Origin: Bradyrhizobium diazoefficiens
GTDB lineage: Bacteria > Pseudomonadota > Alphaproteobacteria > Rhizobiales > Xanthobacteraceae
NCBI RefSeq assembly: GCF_016616235.1
Contig: NZ_CP067100.1
Span: forward strand, 1,361,001-1,425,000
Length of the DNA stretch: 64,000 nt
Reading direction: 5' to 3'
Shown here: positions 42,208-52,260 of the stretch, in pieces
Layout: each line of letters starts with the position of its first letter
Position numbering within the stretch: the stretch's first letter is position 1
Translations under genes and position numbers: made by a program
Notes under the pieces: generated by a model
Databases searched by the model: none
Told to the model about the DNA's origin: nothing
What the model saw: only the letters and a program-made list of their open reading frames with translations

Positions 42208-42519
42208 ATGAAGTTGGTGAAGACCTCCGCGATCGCATGCGCTCTCTCGGTCCTGATTGCGACGCCCGTTCTCGCGCAAGGTACGTCATCTGGCGCTAGG
42301 CCGGGCGGCACCGTGCAAAGCAAACCCATGCAAGGCGGCGCGACCATGGGCAGCGAGGATGATGATGTCGGCGCGCAGCAGGGGACCGCAGGCGAGAAGG
42401 TGGGCATGAAGTCGACCAAGGGTACGAAGGGTACCGCCGGAACCACCGGCAGCGCGGCGCACAAGGGTACGGCCGACGATTCCGCTCCGGGCGGAGCTGC
42501 CACTGGCAAGCGCTACTGA
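42208..42519 (+). CDS. Small secreted Gly/Thr/Lys-rich protein
   Basis: A 103-residue protein with a signal peptide (MKLVKTSAIACALSVLIATPVLAQ) and a hydrophilic, low-complexity mature region (repeated GT, KGT and TGK). It is probably unstructured and exported. The ATG at 42208 has CCAGGAGAAA upstream. A rho-independent terminator follows. It is a type common in Bradyrhizobium, with no known function. Confidence 0.78.
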   Translation: MKLVKTSAIACALSVLIATPVLAQGTSSGARPGGTVQSKPMQGGATMGSEDDDVGAQQGTAGEKVGMKSTKGTKGTAGTTGSAAHKGTADDSAPGGAATGKRY

Positions 42520-42539
42520 TGCCCAATCCTTGAAACGGC

Positions 42540-42572
42540 AAATCTCCGGTCGCCTTGCGGCCGGAGATTTTT
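42540..42572 (+). terminator. Rho-independent terminator
   Basis: AAATCTCCGG / CCGGAGATTT forms a 10-bp stem (42540-42549 with 42561-42570), with an inner CGC/GCG, followed by TTT. It ends the small secreted-protein transcript and, on the other strand, may also end arfB. Confidence 0.85.
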
Positions 42573-42579
42573 CGGTGGT

Positions 42580-42996
42580 CTAATCGTCGAAACCGCGTCC
42601 GCGCTTCGCCTTGACGTCGCTGCGGCGCTTCTTGCCCTCGAGCCGGCGCTGCTTGGAGGCGTAGGTCGGCCGCGTTGCGCGGCGCGGGACGGGGCGCACC
42701 ATGGCCTCGCGCAGCATCTCCGTGAGCCGGTCGATGGCGTCCTGCCGGTTGCGCTCCTGAGTGCGGAAGCGCTGGGCGTGGATCACGATCACGCCATCCT
42801 TGGTCATGCGCTGGCCGGCGATGCGGGCGAGCCGGATCGCTGCGTCGTCGGGGATGGTCAGCTTGCGCGTGTCAAAGCGCAACTGGGCCGAGGTCGCGAC
42901 CTTGTTGACGTTCTGCCCGCCCGGGCCGGAGGCGCGGACAAAGCCGATCTCGATGTCGTCCTCGTCGATGACGAGATCGCGGGATATCCGCAGCAT
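42580..42996 (-). CDS. arfB: Peptidyl-tRNA hydrolase ArfB
   Basis: ArfB (YaeJ) rescues stalled ribosomes by hydrolysing the peptidyl-tRNA. The 138-residue product has the catalytic GGQ motif in ASGPGGQNVNKVATS and the basic, ribosome-binding C-terminal tail (SKQRRLEGKKRRSDVKAKRG). The start MLRISRDLVID at 42996 is the family start. No Shine-Dalgarno of note is seen. The stop is close to a bidirectional terminator. Confidence 0.92.
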   Translation of the reverse strand: MLRISRDLVIDEDDIEIGFVRASGPGGQNVNKVATSAQLRFDTRKLTIPDDAAIRLARIAGQRMTKDGVIVIHAQRFRTQERNRQDAIDRLTEMLREAMVRPVPRRATRPTYASKQRRLEGKKRRSDVKAKRGRGFDD

Positions 42997-43112
42997 GGGA
43001 ACACCATTCGTGATGTTCCGGACATATCGCGGACGTCCACGTTCGGCAATGGCGCTCATGCCAAACGCAAATGGCCGGGCGAGCCCGGCCATTGCAGGAG
43101 GCGTCCGGAAAA

Positions 43113-44477
43113 TCAGTTCGACTTCGGCATCGCCGCCGCCGGCTGCGCGGCGGCCTGCGGGGCGCGACCGACGACGACGGTCAGGAGGCCTTGGCCCCAG
43201 AGGCGCTTTGCGGCTTCCTTGGCGTCGTCCAGCGTCACCGCATCGACGATGGCGTTGCGCTTTTCGATATAGTCGATCGGCAGCTTGTCGTGCTGGTATT
43301 GCAGCAGCGCCTGGGCGAGCTTGGAGGAGGTGTCGAGCGCCAGCATCTGCGAGCCCTTGAGGTAGGACTTGGCCTCGTCGAGCTCCTTCTGCGTCGGGCC
43401 CTCCTCGGCGATGCGGCGCACTTCCTTCTCGATCGCGTCGATAGTGTCGCCAGCGCGGTCGGCGCGTGTGCCGGTATTGCCGATGAAGACCGCTGAATGC
43501 TCCATCCAGAGCAGCGATTCGAACACCGAATAGGCGAGGCCACGCTTCTCGCGCACCTCGCGATAGAGCCGCGAGGACAATCCGCCGCCGCCGAGGATGT
43601 GGTTGACGACGTAGGCCGCCATGAAGTTGGGATCGCTGCGCTTCACGCCGGGACCGCCGAAGGTGATGACGGTCTGCGGCACGTCGAGCGTCACGAAGGC
43701 GCGCTGCGGCGGCTTCTCCGCCTCGATGTCGGGAACCGGCGTCAGATTGGCCTTGGCGGGAAGACTGCCGAAGGTGTGGTCGAGCAGCTTGCCGAGCGTC
43801 TCGGGATCGACGTCGCCGACCACCGCGATCTTCAGCCCGTCCTTGGCGAGCACCCGACCGACATAATCCTTCAGGTCGGCGACGGTGATGGTCGGCACGC
43901 TCTCCAGCGTGCCATTGGTCTGCCGCCCATAGGGATGATCGCCAAAGGCGACCTCGAGGAATTTTCGGCTCGCCAACGAGCTCGGGTTGGTGGTCTCGCG
44001 GCGCAGGCCGGAGATCACCTGCGAGCGGATGCGCTCGACATCGGCGGTGTCGAAATGCGGCGAGGTCAGCGCGCTCCTGAGCAGGTCGAATGCCTCGTCC
44101 TTGTTGTCGCGCAGCATGCGCAAGCTGCCGCGGAACGTATCGCGGGTGGCGCTGAAGGACAGCTCGATGGCGCGGCGGTCGAGCCGCTCATGGAAGGTCT
44201 TGGAATCGAGATCGCCGGAGCCTTCGTCGAGGAGGTCGCCGACCAGATTGGCGACGCCCGATTTGTCCTTGGGATCCTGCGCCGAACCGCCGGCAAAGGA
44301 ATATTCCATGGCGATCAGCGGCACGGTTGCGTCCTGGACGAACCAGGCCTCGATGCCGCCGGGCGAGACCAGACGCTGGATCTTTGCGGCCGCTTGCGAC
44401 GGCGAGACGGCCGCCAGCGCGAGCGCCGTGCCGGCGACAACGGAGAATGCAACGCGTCGAAGGAAGGGATAGGTCAC
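43113..44477 (-). CDS. M16-family peptidase-like protein, non-catalytic subunit
   Basis: A 454-residue M16 (pitrilysin/insulinase) protein with a signal peptide (MTYPFLRRVAFSVVAGTALALAAV). The HxxEH zinc motif is absent: the matching position reads ANLVGDLLDEGSG. The C-terminal substrate-binding pattern GGGGLSSRLYREVREKRGLAYS is kept, as in the inactive partner of dimeric M16 peptidases. It starts with GTG at 44477, overlapping the upstream active-subunit gene by four bases (GTGA), so both form one periplasmic heterodimer. Confidence 0.92.
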   Translation of the reverse strand: MTYPFLRRVAFSVVAGTALALAAVSPSQAAAKIQRLVSPGGIEAWFVQDATVPLIAMEYSFAGGSAQDPKDKSGVANLVGDLLDEGSGDLDSKTFHERLDRRAIELSFSATRDTFRGSLRMLRDNKDEAFDLLRSALTSPHFDTADVERIRSQVISGLRRETTNPSSLASRKFLEVAFGDHPYGRQTNGTLESVPTITVADLKDYVGRVLAKDGLKIAVVGDVDPETLGKLLDHTFGSLPAKANLTPVPDIEAEKPPQRAFVTLDVPQTVITFGGPGVKRSDPNFMAAYVVNHILGGGGLSSRLYREVREKRGLAYSVFESLLWMEHSAVFIGNTGTRADRAGDTIDAIEKEVRRIAEEGPTQKELDEAKSYLKGSQMLALDTSSKLAQALLQYQHDKLPIDYIEKRNAIVDAVTLDDAKEAAKRLWGQGLLTVVVGRAPQAAAQPAAAMPKSN

Positions 44478-45868
44478 GAACGCTTCTCCTCGCGCTTGGC
44501 AGTGGCGGTGTCCTTGATGAGATAGCCGGTCACCGAGCGCTTCTTCTCGAGCCATTTCTGCGCAACGGTGCGAACCTGCTCGGCGGTGACCGCGCGGATG
44601 CGGTCGGGCCAGCTTCTGATGTCCTCGACCGAAAGGCCCGTGGTCAGCGCGCCGCCATACCAGCGCGCCAGCACCGCCTGGTTGTCCTGAGCGTAGATCG
44701 CCTCTGCAATGAGCTGAGTCTTCACCCGCTCAAGGTCTTCGGCACGGATCGGGTTCTGCGCGATGCCGGCGATGACACCGTCGACCACCTGCTCGACTTC
44801 GGTAAAGCTGACGCCCGGCTTTGGTGCGGCCGAGATCGCGAACTGGGTCGGGTCGAGCGAGATGCTCGAATAGCTGGCGCTGGCGGAGACCGCGAGCGGC
44901 TTGTCGACGACGAGGGCGCGGTAGAGATAGGAATTGCTGCCACTGCCCATCAGCTGCGCCAGCACGTCGAGCGCGGCGCTCTCGCCGGCCGCGGCTGTCG
45001 TCGCCGAGGGCACGAGATAATAGCGGCGCAGGTTCGGCTGCTCGACGCGGGGGTCGGCCAGCGTGACGGTGCGTGGCGCCGCCGGCTCCGGCTCCTGCGG
45101 CCGGATGCGGCGTGCCGGAATCGCGGGCTGCGCGGGGATCGAGCCAAAATTGCGCTCGACCAGCGGGCGGATGTCGGCGGCCTCGACGTCGCCGGCGATC
45201 ACCAGGATCGCGTTGTTCGGCGCGTAGAAGCGGCGGTAGAAGGCGAGTGCATCCTCGCGATCGAGCTTCTCGATCTCCTGGTGCCAGCCGATCACCGGCC
45301 GGCCGTAGGGATGATTGAGATAGAGCGCGGCCATGATCTGCTCGTTGAGCCGCGCGTCGGGATTGTTGGCGACGCGCATGTTGTACTCTTCGAGCACGAC
45401 GTCGCGCTCGGGCAGCACGTTCTCGTCCTTGAGGATCAGGCCGGTCATGCGGTCGGCCTCGAACTCCATCATGATCGGCAGCTGCTCTTTCGTTACGCGC
45501 TGGTAGTAGTTGGTGTAGTCGACCGAGGTCGAGGCGTTCTCGTTGCCGCCGACGCGGAGCACGGTCTGGGAGAATTCGCCGACCGGGTGCTTCGAGGTTC
45601 CCTTGAACATCAGATGTTCGAGGAAATGCGCGAGCCCGGATTTGCCCGGCGTCTCGTCGGCCGAGCCGACCTTGTACCAGATCATCTCGGTGACCACGGG
45701 CGTGCGGTGATCGGGGATCACCACGACCTGCATGCCGTTGGGAAGCGTGAAGCTGGCCGGCGGAGCCGATGTCACCGTGGTCTGGGCGAGGGCGGCGCTG
45801 GCCGAGAGGACACTCGTCGAAAGCAGCGCGGCAATGAGGCAGGCAGCCGATCGGTAAGAAGACATCAT
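44474..45868 (-). CDS. M16-family zinc peptidase, catalytic subunit
   Basis: A 464-residue periplasmic metalloprotease with a signal peptide (MMSSYRSAACLIAALLSTSV). The inverted zinc motif is complete, HFLEH at 81-85 (AHFLEHLMFKGT), followed by an acidic MMEFEADRM region that provides the third ligand. It pairs with the downstream HxxEH-lacking gene. The probable role is degradation of small peptides in the periplasm. The ATG at 45868 has AGGGAT before it. Confidence 0.93.
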   Translation of the reverse strand: MMSSYRSAACLIAALLSTSVLSASAALAQTTVTSAPPASFTLPNGMQVVVIPDHRTPVVTEMIWYKVGSADETPGKSGLAHFLEHLMFKGTSKHPVGEFSQTVLRVGGNENASTSVDYTNYYQRVTKEQLPIMMEFEADRMTGLILKDENVLPERDVVLEEYNMRVANNPDARLNEQIMAALYLNHPYGRPVIGWHQEIEKLDREDALAFYRRFYAPNNAILVIAGDVEAADIRPLVERNFGSIPAQPAIPARRIRPQEPEPAAPRTVTLADPRVEQPNLRRYYLVPSATTAAAGESAALDVLAQLMGSGSNSYLYRALVVDKPLAVSASASYSSISLDPTQFAISAAPKPGVSFTEVEQVVDGVIAGIAQNPIRAEDLERVKTQLIAEAIYAQDNQAVLARWYGGALTTGLSVEDIRSWPDRIRAVTAEQVRTVAQKWLEKKRSVTGYLIKDTATAKREEKRS

Positions 45869-46069
45869 GATCCCTGTGAAAGGCCGAGGTCCGGATCTCC
45901 GGCTCGGTAGCGCGGTATGCTACGCCGCGCGGCTGAGGCTTCGCGTCACGAAGCAGAGAACTCAACGCGTAGGCAAGTTACTGATGAGCAATTTATCGCT
46001 CGCGTCCGGACGTGCAGGGCCGCCGGCGCCAGCTCCGCTCGTGTCAGGATGTCGCGGCCGGACGGAACG

Positions 46070-46789
46070 CTATTGTTCCTTGTCCTTGCCCGACATGATG
46101 TCGAAGTAGGTCTTTTTCGTATTGTCCTTGCCGGCGCCATAGGCGTAGTTCGGCGACGGTGTCTGGTAGCCCGGCGGCGGCTCGACCAGGGACTGGCGCG
46201 GCGGCTCGGACGTGAATTGCTTTTCTTCGGGGGTGCCGCCCTTCAGCATGCCCCACAGACCGCCGGTGAAACCGAGCTGGGCGGGGCTGAGCGATGGGTT
46301 GCCGTTGGTGCCCGGCTGGATCGGATCATTGCTGGTGCGCTCGGGTGCTGCGGTCCTGCCGACCTCCATCTCGGCCGGCGAAAGTGTGCGGCCGGCCTGC
46401 CAGTTCTCCGTCGCCTTGACGGCCTTCTTCCGCGCGGCGATGGCTTCCTTGCGGCGCTTCTCGTCGGGGTCCTTGGGCCAGTTAGGCGCATTCTTGGCCT
46501 GGGTCTCGGCTGGCGGCGGCAGGTCAAGCTTCGGCGGTACCACCAGCGGCGAGCGCTCGCGGTATTCGATGCCGGGCTTTTCCATGCTCTTGGCGCCGAT
46601 GCCGGACATCAGGTTGTCGATGAGCTTCTCTTCGAAGGTCATGTCGTCATCTTCGTCGTCACCGGCGCGGGCCGCACCTGCCGACATGACGAGACCGATG
46701 CCGAGCGCGACCGCGGATAATTTCAACGCCCGCCAGAACCCCGATTGGGGATCGCGAACCATCGAACCGCTGGTCTTCGAGCTGCGCAT
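46070..46789 (-). CDS. Hypothetical secreted protein
   Basis: A 239-residue protein with an N-terminal signal or anchor (ALKLSAVALGIGLVMSAGAARAG), then an acidic DDEDDDMTFEEKL stretch, a Pro/Lys-rich middle and a C-terminal section with GLWGMLKGG and repeated polar sequence. The domain was not recognised. It sits between lspA and the M16 pair on the same strand, an arrangement conserved in rhizobia by memory. The ATG at 46789 has ACAGG upstream. Confidence 0.75.
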   Translation of the reverse strand: MRSSKTSGSMVRDPQSGFWRALKLSAVALGIGLVMSAGAARAGDDEDDDMTFEEKLIDNLMSGIGAKSMEKPGIEYRERSPLVVPPKLDLPPPAETQAKNAPNWPKDPDEKRRKEAIAARKKAVKATENWQAGRTLSPAEMEVGRTAAPERTSNDPIQPGTNGNPSLSPAQLGFTGGLWGMLKGGTPEEKQFTSEPPRQSLVEPPPGYQTPSPNYAYGAGKDNTKKTYFDIMSGKDKEQ

Positions 46790-46880
46790 GTACCTGTTCC
46801 ATATTGTGGCAGATTGCCGCTCGCGCGCGGCCAACCGTCGCAAAAACGGGGTTCCACCCGCCCGCCCGTATCGGCCGGGA

Positions 46881-47375
46881 TCAGGGCGCTTTTGCGGCGG
46901 GTACCCCCAGGAAGGAATCATACAATAGCGCCGCCACCCCAGCAACGATGGCCACGTCCGCGAGGTTGAACACATACCAATTATAGGTATTTCCGCCGAT
47001 CTCGATATGGAACAGGGCGAAATCGATCACCGCGCCGTAGGCGAAGCGGTCGATGCCGTTGCCGATCGCGCCGCCGATGATCAGTCCCAGAGCGACGGTC
47101 GCAAGCCGGGTTTGCGAACGGACCATCCAGATCGCCAAGGCGACCACTGCAACGACTTTCACGGCCATCAGCGCGAGCTGCGCCGCCTGGCCGTCGTTCT
47201 GCAGCCAGCCGAAGCTGATCCCGACGTTCTTGGCCAGCACCAGGTCGAAGAACGACGTCACCCTCACCACGCCGAGGCGGGCGAGGTCGAACACGTTCAG
47301 CAGCCAGAGCTTCGAAGCCTGGTCGGCCACGAGCGTGACCATTGCCGCGAGGATGCCGGCGCGGAGCGGGGTCAT
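46881..47375 (-). CDS. lspA: Lipoprotein signal peptidase (SPase II)
   Basis: LspA cleaves lipoprotein signal peptides after lipidation of the Cys. The 164-residue protein has four membrane helices and the two catalytic Asp residues: Asp118 in AYGAVIDFALFH and Asp140 in FNLADVAIV, with the conserved GNGIDR. It starts eight bases after the ileS stop. Its substrates would include lipoproteins such as the one at 2455. Confidence 0.95.
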   Translation of the reverse strand: MTPLRAGILAAMVTLVADQASKLWLLNVFDLARLGVVRVTSFFDLVLAKNVGISFGWLQNDGQAAQLALMAVKVVAVVALAIWMVRSQTRLATVALGLIIGGAIGNGIDRFAYGAVIDFALFHIEIGGNTYNWYVFNLADVAIVAGVAALLYDSFLGVPAAKAP

Positions 47376-47383
47376 GGCTGGGA

Positions 47384-50300
47384 TCAGACGCTCACCCCCA
47401 ACGCCTTCCATTCGCGCAGCGCCTTGGCGTCGCGCGGGGTGACGTCGGGATATTCAGGGTCCTCACCGACCATTGGCGAGATCTTCCAGGAGCGGGCGCA
47501 CTTCGTGCCCACGGCCTTCTCGACGATGACCGCGACGCCGGGCTCGGCATCGAGACGGAATGCATCGGCCGGCGCCTCGCCCTCGCGCACCTCGTAATTC
47601 GAGGTGATGCAGACTTCGGCGAGATCGATGTCGAACAGCGTCATCTGCATGTCCCTGTCGGCGACATAGATCACCGGCGAGGCCTCCAGCGACGAGCCGA
47701 TGTTCTTGGCGGCGCGTTCGAGCTCGAGCGCACCGGTGACGACGCGGCGGACGTTGCGGATGGTCTCCCACTTCGCGGCGAGCTTGTCGTCGCGAAAGCG
47801 TTCGAGATCGTTCGGGAACAGCGTCAGATGCACCGACGGTTCGGCATCGGGCCGGTACATGCGCCAAGCCTCCTCCGCGGTGAAGCTCAGGATCGGCGCC
47901 AGCCATTTCAGGATCGAGGCGCAGAGCAGGTCGATCGTGGTCAGCGTCGCCTTTCGCGTCAACGAGGACGGCGGATCGCAATAAAGCGTGTCCTTGCGGA
48001 TGTCGAAATAGAACGCCGAGAGCTCGCTGTTGAGGAAGGCGGACAGGATCGCGACGACGGTCTTGTAATCGAACTCGCGATAGGCCTTGTCGATAGCGGC
48101 GGCGCGCACCGCGAGCTCGTGCAGCATCAGCCGCTCGAGTTCGGGCATCTCGGCCGGGGCGACCGCCTCAGTCGGCTTATAATGATGCAGCGTGCCGAGC
48201 ATCCAGCGCACGGTGTTGCGCAGCTTGCGGTAGGTCTCGACCGTATTCTTCAGGATCTCCGGGCCGATGCGCTGGTCGTCCGTATAGTCGCAGGATGCGA
48301 CCCAGAGCCTCAGGATGTCGGCGCCGGATTCCTTGATGACGGCCTGCGGCTCGATGGTGTTGCCGAGCGACTTCGACATCTTGCGGCCGTCCTCGGCCTG
48401 GGTGAAGCCGTGGGTCAGCACGATGTCGTAGGGAGCCCGGCCGCGCGTGCCGCAGCTCTCCAGCAGCGAGGAGTGGAACCAGCCGCGATGCTGATCCGAA
48501 CCTTCCAGATACATCACGGTATCGGTGCCGCCGTCGACCTTGCGCTTGATGCCGGCGAGGCCCGGGAAATGCACGGGATCTTCGAGCACGAAAGCGTGCG
48601 TCGAGCCCGAGTCGAACCAGACGTCGAGGATGTCGTCGACCTTCTGCCAGTCCTCGCTCGCACGCGCGCCCAGGAAACGTTCACGCGCCCCTTGCGCGTA
48701 CCAGGCGTCGGCGCCCTCCTTCGCGAAGGCGTCGCCGATGCGCGTGTTGACGGCCTCGTCCTGAAGGATCTCGGCGGAGCCGTCACCCTTCTCGCGCACG
48801 AACACGGCGATCGGCACACCCCAGGCGCGCTGGCGCGAGATCACCCAGTCGGGGCGGGCCTCGATCATGCCGTTGATGCGGTTCTCGCCCGACGGCGGCA
48901 CCCATTGCGTCACCGAGATCGCGTGCAGCGCGCGGGCGCGCAGCGTATCGCCGGACTTGGTTTTGCCGTTTGCAGCAACATCCTTGTCCATCGCGATGAA
49001 CCATTGCGGCGTGTTGCGGAAGATCACCGGCTTCTTGGAGCGCCAGGAGTGCGGATATTGATGCTTGAGCCGGCCGCGCGCGAGCAGCATGCCTCTTTCG
49101 ATGAGTGCCTTGATCACGGCCTCGTTGGCATCGCCCTTCTCGCCCTTGTCGTTGATGACGCGCCTGCCGGCAAAGCCCGGCGCATGATCGGTGTAGGTGC
49201 CGTTCTCGTCGACGGTATAGGGGATTGCCGTGTTGATGCCGCGCGCATCGAGATCGCGCGCCTGCGCCATCCAGGCGTCGAAGTCCTCGCGGCCATGGCC
49301 GGGCGCCGTGTGCACGAAGCCGGTGCCGGTGTCGTCGGTGACGTGATCGCCGGGCAGCAGCGGAACGATGAAGTCGTAGCCGCCGGCGAGGCCGTTCAGT
49401 GGATGGGCGCATTCGATCGCGTCCATGGTGTCGCCGGGGATGTCGCGGACCTTCTCGAAGGCCGTCACGCGCGCCTGCTTGAAGACTTCTTCAGCAAGGG
49501 CGTCGGCGAGGATGAGCAGGTCGCCGGTCTTGGCCCAATTGTCCGCAGGTGCATCCGTGACCTTGTAGAGGCCGTAGGCAATCTTCGGCGAGAATGAGAT
49601 GGCGCGGTTGCCCGGCAGCGTCCAGGGCGTGGTGGTCCAGATCACCACGCTTGCGGAGGCGAGCGCGCCATGCGCGGGCGAGGTGACCGGGAACTTTACC
49701 CACACCGTATCGGATGTGTAGTCCTCGTATTCGACCTCGGCCTCGGCCAGCGCGGTCTTCTCGACCACGCTCCACATCACCGGCTTGGAGCCGCGATAGA
49801 GCGTGCCGTTGGCGGCGAACTTCATCAGCTCGCGTGCGATCTGGGCTTCGGCCGGATAGCTCATGGTGGCGTAGGGATGGTCCCAATCGCCGATCACCCC
49901 GAGGCGCTTGAATTCCTCGCGCTGCACGCCGAGCCAGTGCGTGGCGTAGGCGCGGCACTCTTTCCGGAAATCGATCATCGCGGCACTGTCGCGGAAGTCG
50001 GGCTTCTGCTTGCCCTTCTTGCGATAGTGCTCCTCCTCGACCTTCCACTCGATCGGCAGGCCGTGACAGTCCCAGCCGGGCACGTAGTTGGAATCGAAGC
50101 CGAGCATCTGCTGGCTCTTGGTGACGAGATCCTTCAGGATCTTGTTCAGCGCCGTGCCGATATGGATGTTGCCGTTGGCATAGGGCGGGCCGTCATGCAG
50201 CACGAACTTGGCGCGGCCCTTCGCACTTTCGCGCAGCTTCTCGTAGAGGCCGATCTCGTACCAGCGCTTCAGGATCTCCGGCTCGCGCTGCGGCAGGCCT

Positions 50301-50392
50301 GCGCGCATCGGGAATTCGGTCTGCGGCAGGAACAGGGTCTTGGAATAGTCTTTGGCTTCAGACTTTTGGGACTTTTGCGGCTTTTCGGACAT
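47384..50392 (-). CDS. ileS: Isoleucyl-tRNA synthetase
   Basis: IleS charges tRNA-Ile and edits misactivated valine. The 1002-residue protein has the class I signatures HIGH in [13 protein letters not shown] and KMSKS in [10 protein letters not shown], and the tRNA-binding C-terminal anticodon region. The start [13 protein letters not shown] at 50392 has a short basic/polar leader. It is followed by lspA, so the run ribF, ileS, lspA, secreted protein, M16 pair reads as one transcription direction. Confidence 0.97.
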   Translation of the reverse strand: MSEKPQKSQKSEAKDYSKTLFLPQTEFPMRAGLPQREPEILKRWYEIGLYEKLRESAKGRAKFVLHDGPPYANGNIHIGTALNKILKDLVTKSQQMLGFDSNYVPGWDCHGLPIEWKVEEEHYRKKGKQKPDFRDSAAMIDFRKECRAYATHWLGVQREEFKRLGVIGDWDHPYATMSYPAEAQIARELMKFAANGTLYRGSKPVMWSVVEKTALAEAEVEYEDYTSDTVWVKFPVTSPAHGALASASVVIWTTTPWTLPGNRAISFSPKIAYGLYKVTDAPADNWAKTGDLLILADALAEEVFKQARVTAFEKVRDIPGDTMDAIECAHPLNGLAGGYDFIVPLLPGDHVTDDTGTGFVHTAPGHGREDFDAWMAQARDLDARGINTAIPYTVDENGTYTDHAPGFAGRRVINDKGEKGDANEAVIKALIERGMLLARGRLKHQYPHSWRSKKPVIFRNTPQWFIAMDKDVAANGKTKSGDTLRARALHAISVTQWVPPSGENRINGMIEARPDWVISRQRAWGVPIAVFVREKGDGSAEILQDEAVNTRIGDAFAKEGADAWYAQGARERFLGARASEDWQKVDDILDVWFDSGSTHAFVLEDPVHFPGLAGIKRKVDGGTDTVMYLEGSDQHRGWFHSSLLESCGTRGRAPYDIVLTHGFTQAEDGRKMSKSLGNTIEPQAVIKESGADILRLWVASCDYTDDQRIGPEILKNTVETYRKLRNTVRWMLGTLHHYKPTEAVAPAEMPELERLMLHELAVRAAAIDKAYREFDYKTVVAILSAFLNSELSAFYFDIRKDTLYCDPPSSLTRKATLTTIDLLCASILKWLAPILSFTAEEAWRMYRPDAEPSVHLTLFPNDLERFRDDKLAAKWETIRNVRRVVTGALELERAAKNIGSSLEASPVIYVADRDMQMTLFDIDLAEVCITSNYEVREGEAPADAFRLDAEPGVAVIVEKAVGTKCARSWKISPMVGEDPEYPDVTPRDAKALREWKALGVSV

Positions 50393-50597
50393 GAGGCTGA
50401 CTGGCTCGGACGGGCGCGGGGAACAGATGGCGATGCGGAATCGCGGGTGAAAACGACGAAATCCCGGTCTTGCGCCGAGCCTTCAGGCTCAGGCGGAAGC
50501 CGGGCCGCTAATCCCTATGACGCGCCGCGCAAACATGGGCTCTCCATAGCAGGGGGCCAAGGGAAGCGCAAAGGTCCGGCGAGACCGGTTTTGGGCC

Positions 50598-51569
50598 TCA
50601 ATCGATCACGCCAAGCCGCGGAAACGCGTCCGGGGCAGCGGCCAGCATGGCGCGGGCGCGGGCGGAATCGTCGTCCATTTGGCGGATCAGGGCCTCCAGG
50701 CTGTCGAATTTCAGCTCCTCGCGGATGAAGCCGACGAAGGCGCAGTCGAGCGTCTGGCCGTAGAGGTCGCCCTTGAAGTCGAACAGGAAGATTTCCAGGA
50801 GGGGCGCGCCGTTGTCGAAGGTCGGGCGGCGGCCGAAGCTCGCCACGCCATCGAGGCGCTCAGCGCCGCAGCCGACCCGCACCGCATAGATGCCGTGCTT
50901 GAGCCCGCAATTGGCGTCGAGGCGGATATTGGCGGTGGGATAGCCGAGGTTGCGGCCGCGCTTCTCGCCGTGGATCACTTCGCCGGTGATGAACCAGGGC
51001 GCGCCCAGCATGGCGGTGGCCTCGTCGAGCAGGCCCTCGGCGAGCGCGATCCGGATCGCGCTGGAGGAGACCGGCCGCTCGTCGATATCGACATGCGGCT
51101 GCACGTCGATCTCGATGCCGAGCCTGGGCGCTTCGTTCGCAAGCAGGCTTGGTGAGCCGACCCGGCCCTTGCCGAAATGGAAGTCGTAGCCGACCGCGAT
51201 GCCGCTGACGCCGAGCCGCCCGATCAGGTCATGGTGAATGAAATCTTGCGCGCTGGTGCCGGCGCGGGCCTTGTCGAAGGTCATGACCACGGCGCCGGCA
51301 AGGCCGGTGCCGGCCAGAAGCCGCAGCTTGGCTCGCTCGTCGGTCAGGCGGAATTGCGGGGTGTTGGGGCTGAAAAACCGCCGCGGGTGCGGCTCGAAGG
51401 TCAACGCCAGCGCAGGGCGGCCATGCGTCCGGCCCATTTCCAGGGCCGCCGCGATCACCGCGCGATGGCCGAGATGAACGCCGTCGAAATTGCCCATGGC
51501 GACCACGGCGCCCCGGGGAATGGCGGAATCCGGCGTGGTATCGCGGATAACGGTAAAAGGCTGGGCCAT
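50598..51569 (-). CDS. ribF: Bifunctional riboflavin kinase / FAD synthetase
   Basis: RibF makes FMN and FAD from riboflavin. The 323-residue product has the nucleotidyltransferase part with AMGNFDGVHLGHRAVI, and the C-terminal kinase part with GRNLGYPTANIRL and SFGRRPTFDNGAPLLEIFL-like sequence. MAQPFTVIRDTT at 51569 is chosen as the start. It lies 205 bases upstream of ileS on the same strand. Confidence 0.95.
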   Translation of the reverse strand: MAQPFTVIRDTTPDSAIPRGAVVAMGNFDGVHLGHRAVIAAALEMGRTHGRPALALTFEPHPRRFFSPNTPQFRLTDERAKLRLLAGTGLAGAVVMTFDKARAGTSAQDFIHHDLIGRLGVSGIAVGYDFHFGKGRVGSPSLLANEAPRLGIEIDVQPHVDIDERPVSSSAIRIALAEGLLDEATAMLGAPWFITGEVIHGEKRGRNLGYPTANIRLDANCGLKHGIYAVRVGCGAERLDGVASFGRRPTFDNGAPLLEIFLFDFKGDLYGQTLDCAFVGFIREELKFDSLEALIRQMDDDSARARAMLAAAPDAFPRLGVID

Positions 51570-51800
51570 CAGGGGAATTCTCGGAGCCGGCGGGGATCGG
51601 CCGGACCGTGGCGCGACCGGCCGGATGAAGTCAAGCGGCAGGGGTGCGACCCGAATTGAACACCATTTCAATTCTTCGGAGGCGTCCGCAGTTAACGGGC
51701 TGTTTAACGCCTTGGTGCTAGTCCTTGAGTGTGGAATCGCCGGGCTCCGGCCTGGCAGGTCCGATCGTAATATTCCTGGGTATGCGTTGGGGGAGTCGAG

Positions 51801-52196
51801 ATGGCGGTTGATTTGTCGATGCCGGTTCTGGTGGTGGATGACTATAGCACCATGATCCGTATCATCAGGAATCTGCTGAAGCAGCTTGGCTTCGATAATA
51901 TCGATGATGCCAGCGACGGTTCGGCGGCTCTGAACAAGATGCGCGGCAAGAAGTACGGGCTCGTGATTTCCGACTGGAACATGGAGCCGATGACCGGTTA
52001 CGACCTGCTGCGCGAAGTGCGCGCGGACCCCAACCTCGCCACCACGCCCTTCATCATGATCACGGCCGAGTCGAAGACCGAGAACGTGATCGCGGCCAAG
52101 AAGGCCGGCGTGAACAATTACATCGTCAAGCCGTTCAACGCGGCGACGCTGAAGACCAAGATCGAAGCGGTCTTCCCGGACATGGCGAGCGCGTAA
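51801..52196 (+). CDS. CheY-like single-domain response regulator
   Basis: A 131-residue receiver domain. Phosphoacceptor Asp58 lies in ISDWNMEPM; the acidic pair is VVDD (13-14); switch Thr88 is in IMITAES; Lys110 is in IVKPF. It has no output domain, as in CheY. The ATG at 51801 has GGGGGAG upstream. It is an orphan here; the CheZ-type gene at 3162 could act on it if both belong to one chemotaxis system. Confidence 0.92.
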   Translation: MAVDLSMPVLVVDDYSTMIRIIRNLLKQLGFDNIDDASDGSAALNKMRGKKYGLVISDWNMEPMTGYDLLREVRADPNLATTPFIMITAESKTENVIAAKKAGVNNYIVKPFNAATLKTKIEAVFPDMASA

Positions 52197-52260
52197 GCGC
52201 AGTTCGGTTCCATCGCCTGAATTTGAAGAGCCCGGGCTTGTCCCGGGCTTACTGCGTCGA

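Noticed and set aside
47342-49597. Plus-strand frame of 751 codons opposite ileS
   Set aside because: It is a shadow of ileS, whose protein is complete and well conserved; the reading has strong His/Arg/Val bias from antisense of a GC-rich gene.
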